Shown: one piece after another, positions 62,104-64,000 of the stretch
Layout of the letters: the number at the start of each line of letters is the position of its first letter
Position numbering within the stretch: position 1 is the stretch's first letter
Assembly: GCA_000296795.1 (NCBI GenBank)
Contig: BAFH01000004.1
Location: 806,001-870,000, forward strand
DNA from: Candidatus Jettenia caeni
Lineage (GTDB): Bacteria; Planctomycetota; Brocadiia; Brocadiales; Brocadiaceae
Direction: 5' to 3'
Length of the DNA stretch: 64,000 bases
Translations under genes and position numbers: made by a program
The notes under the pieces: generated by a model
The model's input: the letters and a program-made list of their open reading frames with translations, nothing else
Database searches by the model: none
What the model was told of the DNA's origin: nothing

Positions 62104-62314
62104 TTCAATTTACTAATCCGAATTGTTTATAATTCTGATTATGAATTAGGACTTAACCTTACGATTTACAAGCATAGCCATCATCGAACAACCTACAACC
62201 TAGATCAGCGAAGTTCAAAATAACATTGTCATTGAGGTAAAAAGTAAATTGATAACGCCATATTTAGCATAAGTAATGCTTGCCTTCAATTTGTATTTTT
62301 AAGATAAAAAAATT
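62104..62314. other. AT-rich gap between GT4 and GT2
   Basis: No recognised feature other than the element described from 62315 onward. Confidence 0.3.
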
Positions 62315-62418
62315 TAGAAGCTATCCCCAAAACCTTACTTTCGCATTGAAAACTCCTTATAAATACTGAAATTTTGAATACTTATAGATGATAAATTGGG
62401 GTTTTGGGATAGCTTCTA
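62315..62418. mobile_element. 104-bp MITE-like element with TAGAAGCTATCC ends
   Basis: Left TAGAAGCTATCCCCAAAACC (62315-62334). Right inverted TAGAAGCTATCCCAAAACC (from 62418). The two differ by one base in the C-run. The middle contains CTTATAGATGATAAATT, also in the diverged copy at 55240-55311. No coding capacity. Confidence 0.65.
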
Positions 62419-62477
62419 GTCTAAGTAAATGAAGAACAAACACTTTTATCTGGTAATAAAATATTTGTTTCGGAAAT

Positions 62478-63398
62478 TTATTTATTTATCAAAAGTTGAA
62501 AAGATACCTTCATAAAAGCTTTCGCCTTCTCTTTTGCTACAATTGATTTGGAGAATAACGATAAGAAATAAAATGCAATAGCTCGTAGAAACATAACAAT
62601 ACATAAACCTGTTCGTAAGAAAACAACTGAATATTTACCATAAAATTTTTTTGTATATAAGAGATAAGATCTTTTCGTATTCAGTAATGCATTTTCACCA
62701 ATCCAGGCACTACCAGCCCCTTGATAATGAATTATTTTTACATACGGAGTATAGCATACCCGATATCCTGTCTCTCTAACTCTTTTACAATAATCCACAT
62801 CTTCAACATACATAAAATATCTCTCATCCAATCCACCCAACTTTTCCCATAAATCTCTGCGTGTCATCATAAAGGCACCAGATACCCATGCCACATCATA
62901 TTGATAAAACGAGTAACGCCTTTCATCAACATCTACACGTTTAAAAATATTCGGTAGGAGTAAATAGCTACCAAGCCCCAACCATGATAAGACTTGTCTT
63001 AAAGGATCATGTTCAAAGCCAAAAGAAGGTTGAAAGCTACCATCGCCATAATACATTCTGCATCCTAATACCCCTAGTTGTTTATGTGTATCAAATTTAT
63101 TTATTGCCGGGGACAATGATGATATTAAACGAGTATCATTATTTAAAAGAAGAAGAATTTCACCTTTGGCATGTGCAGCACCCAGATTATTCCCACCAGA
63201 AAATCCCAGGTTCCTCTTGCTAGCAATTAAATTTACATCTGGGAAATTTTCACGTACAAATTCACAGCTATCGTCTGAAGATGCATTATCAACAACAATC
63301 ACCTCATGCTGAATACAGACATGCCGATTAATAGATTCCAGGCATTCAGAAAGATAATCTTTTTTATTATAATTAATAATCAAAATAGAGAGTTTCAT
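62478..63398 (-). CDS. Glycosyltransferase family 2 (rhamnosyltransferase-like)
   Basis: 306 residues. GT-A fold of the WbbL type: MKLSILIINYNKKDYLSECL at the start, VIVVDNASSDDSCEFVRENF (DD), LLLLNNDTRLI and SGAFMMTRRDLWEKLGGLDE followed by RYFMYVEDVDYCKRVRETGY. These DxD-like and ED motifs are typical. The tail has a hydrophobic segment (YSVVFLRTGLCIVMFLRAIA) that anchors it to the membrane. The specificity is not readable; rhamnose or another deoxysugar is usual for this subgroup. Confidence 0.93.
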   Translation of the reverse strand: MKLSILIINYNKKDYLSECLESINRHVCIQHEVIVVDNASSDDSCEFVRENFPDVNLIASKRNLGFSGGNNLGAAHAKGEILLLLNNDTRLISSLSPAINKFDTHKQLGVLGCRMYYGDGSFQPSFGFEHDPLRQVLSWLGLGSYLLLPNIFKRVDVDERRYSFYQYDVAWVSGAFMMTRRDLWEKLGGLDERYFMYVEDVDYCKRVRETGYRVCYTPYVKIIHYQGAGSAWIGENALLNTKRSYLLYTKKFYGKYSVVFLRTGLCIVMFLRAIAFYFLSLFSKSIVAKEKAKAFMKVSFQLLINK

Positions 63399-63513
63399 AT
63401 TATTATATTTTTACATCAAATTCATATTGTATACACTTAAACAGATCATCTAAATCAACTACTTTTACTTTATTATAATTCCTTTGATCTAATCCACATC
63501 TTTGGATTAAAAA
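63399..63513. other. Short gap between GT2 and the methyltransferase
   Basis: 115 AT-rich bases, no feature recognised. Confidence 0.3.
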
Positions 63514-64000
63514 TCAATCTATTTTCCTGATCCAGAATGAGCCAGTACCTCTTTTCAACTTTTTAGCATATACAGGGCATTTTAAAGAAAACTCCTCCGA
63601 ATAATAAGAAGCTAAATAATTAACTGCTAACAGGACTTCAAACTTTGAATTGAATGCAAGAAATGCTTGTAAAAGATATTGTTCTGTCCAGAACCTTCTC
63701 TTATTCATAATCCAGAATCTTGGATACTCATTAGGTAAAAAAATATCATGGATATGTACCAGGACCCCTTTACGCAAATTTGGAATAATTTGTAAATACT
63801 CAACAAAAACATCTCCGCCTATTCTCAAAACATGCGATGAATCAATAAAAAGAATATCATTTTCTCTTAATTCATTAAACAAAATTGGATCAACGTCTTC
63901 TACTTTCGATCTTATAACCTTATCGATTCCTAAAGATTCGAGCCAATGCATTTCGTAGGGTTCAATGCATATATGGGATGACAAGAACCCTTCTTCCCTG
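63514..64000 (-). CDS. SAM-dependent methyltransferase, partial
   Basis: About 162 residues seen; the frame runs off the right window edge. The visible part begins GFLSSHICIEPYEMHWLESL and has DILFIDSSHVLRIGGDVFVE (the acidic, Gly-containing post-motif), LVHIHDIFLPNEYP and a basic end. This layout fits Methyltransf_24/cephalosporin-hydroxylase-like proteins, which methylate sugars. The SAM-binding glycine loop must lie beyond the edge. It is the first visible gene of the minus-strand polysaccharide block. Confidence 0.7.
   Translation of the reverse strand, partial: REEGFLSSHICIEPYEMHWLESLGIDKVIRSKVEDVDPILFNELRENDILFIDSSHVLRIGGDVFVEYLQIIPNLRKGVLVHIHDIFLPNEYPRFWIMNKRRFWTEQYLLQAFLAFNSKFEVLLAVNYLASYYSEEFSLKCPVYAKKLKRGTGSFWIRKID

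Noticed and set aside
1-64000. CRISPR array or cas genes
   Set aside because: No evenly spaced direct repeats with variable spacers were found; the repeats seen are inverted, structured or dispersed.

Overview
The window looks like a piece of chromosome from an AT-rich anaerobic bacterium. The gene mix (selenocysteine machinery selA-selB, a divergent ATP-type PEP carboxykinase, short-form ThiC, an FmdE-domain protein beside acetyl-CoA synthetase, a 2-hydroxyacyl-CoA dehydratase-type protein, and a large exopolysaccharide locus) fits an anaerobic planctomycete of the Brocadia/Jettenia/Kuenenia (anammox) kind. No anammox marker gene is present, so this assignment is an inference.

Layout. 0-9 kb: a cut-off substrate-binding lipoprotein gene, an Rrf2 regulator with an operator-laden promoter, and a minus-strand housekeeping run (recN, an rluB-type pseudouridine synthase, thiC, a glutamine amidotransferase, pckA). 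9-13 kb: a secreted beta-helix protein with a clear terminator, a 1.1-kb gap and truA. 13.6-18 kb: ridA and a plus-strand operon of a dynamin-like GTPase, a zinc-ribbon/TPR protein, ispF and a membrane protein, facing serS. 19.6-30 kb: a Tat-exported DUF362 protein, Mut7-C protein, parvulin, lipoprotein, PAS protein, UspA, a small secreted protein, then acsA / FmdE-like / PA-IL-like secreted protein, the dehydratase-type protein and a zinc-finger protein. 30-33.8 kb: selA and selB.

33.8-41.2 kb is a mobile-element scrapyard. It holds two copies of one MITE-like element, a broken IS66 transposase, a truncated copy of a YkgJ-type gene, a tyrosine-recombinase tail, a second TIR element, a DUF2726/zinc-ribbon gene, an apparently intact and a decayed RelE-type toxin-antitoxin module, the full-length YkgJ gene, an amidohydrolase, and a complete IS5-family (IS903-like) element with a 9-bp target duplication.

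41.4-64 kb: an HAD phosphatase and a LolA-like protein, then an exopolysaccharide locus. Export and assembly are Wza-type, Wzz-type and Wzi-type. Precursor supply is UDP-glucuronate epimerase and ManC. The initiating transferase is of the WecA/TagO type. Polymer modification or trimming is by GH20, a sulfotransferase and GH5. Polymerisation and chain building are by an O-antigen ligase/polymerase, GT4, GT2 and a methyltransferase cut by the window end. Together these suggest a sulfated, uronic-acid and amino-sugar-containing extracellular polymer.

The intergenic DNA is unusually structured. The most interesting piece is a three-copy repeat at 48.72-49.07 kb. Two of its copies fold into the same cloverleaf-like structure with compensatory base changes. 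Other notable pieces are a perfect 34-bp palindrome at 56.44 kb, a promoter-bearing repeat before two genes, and several MITE-like families.
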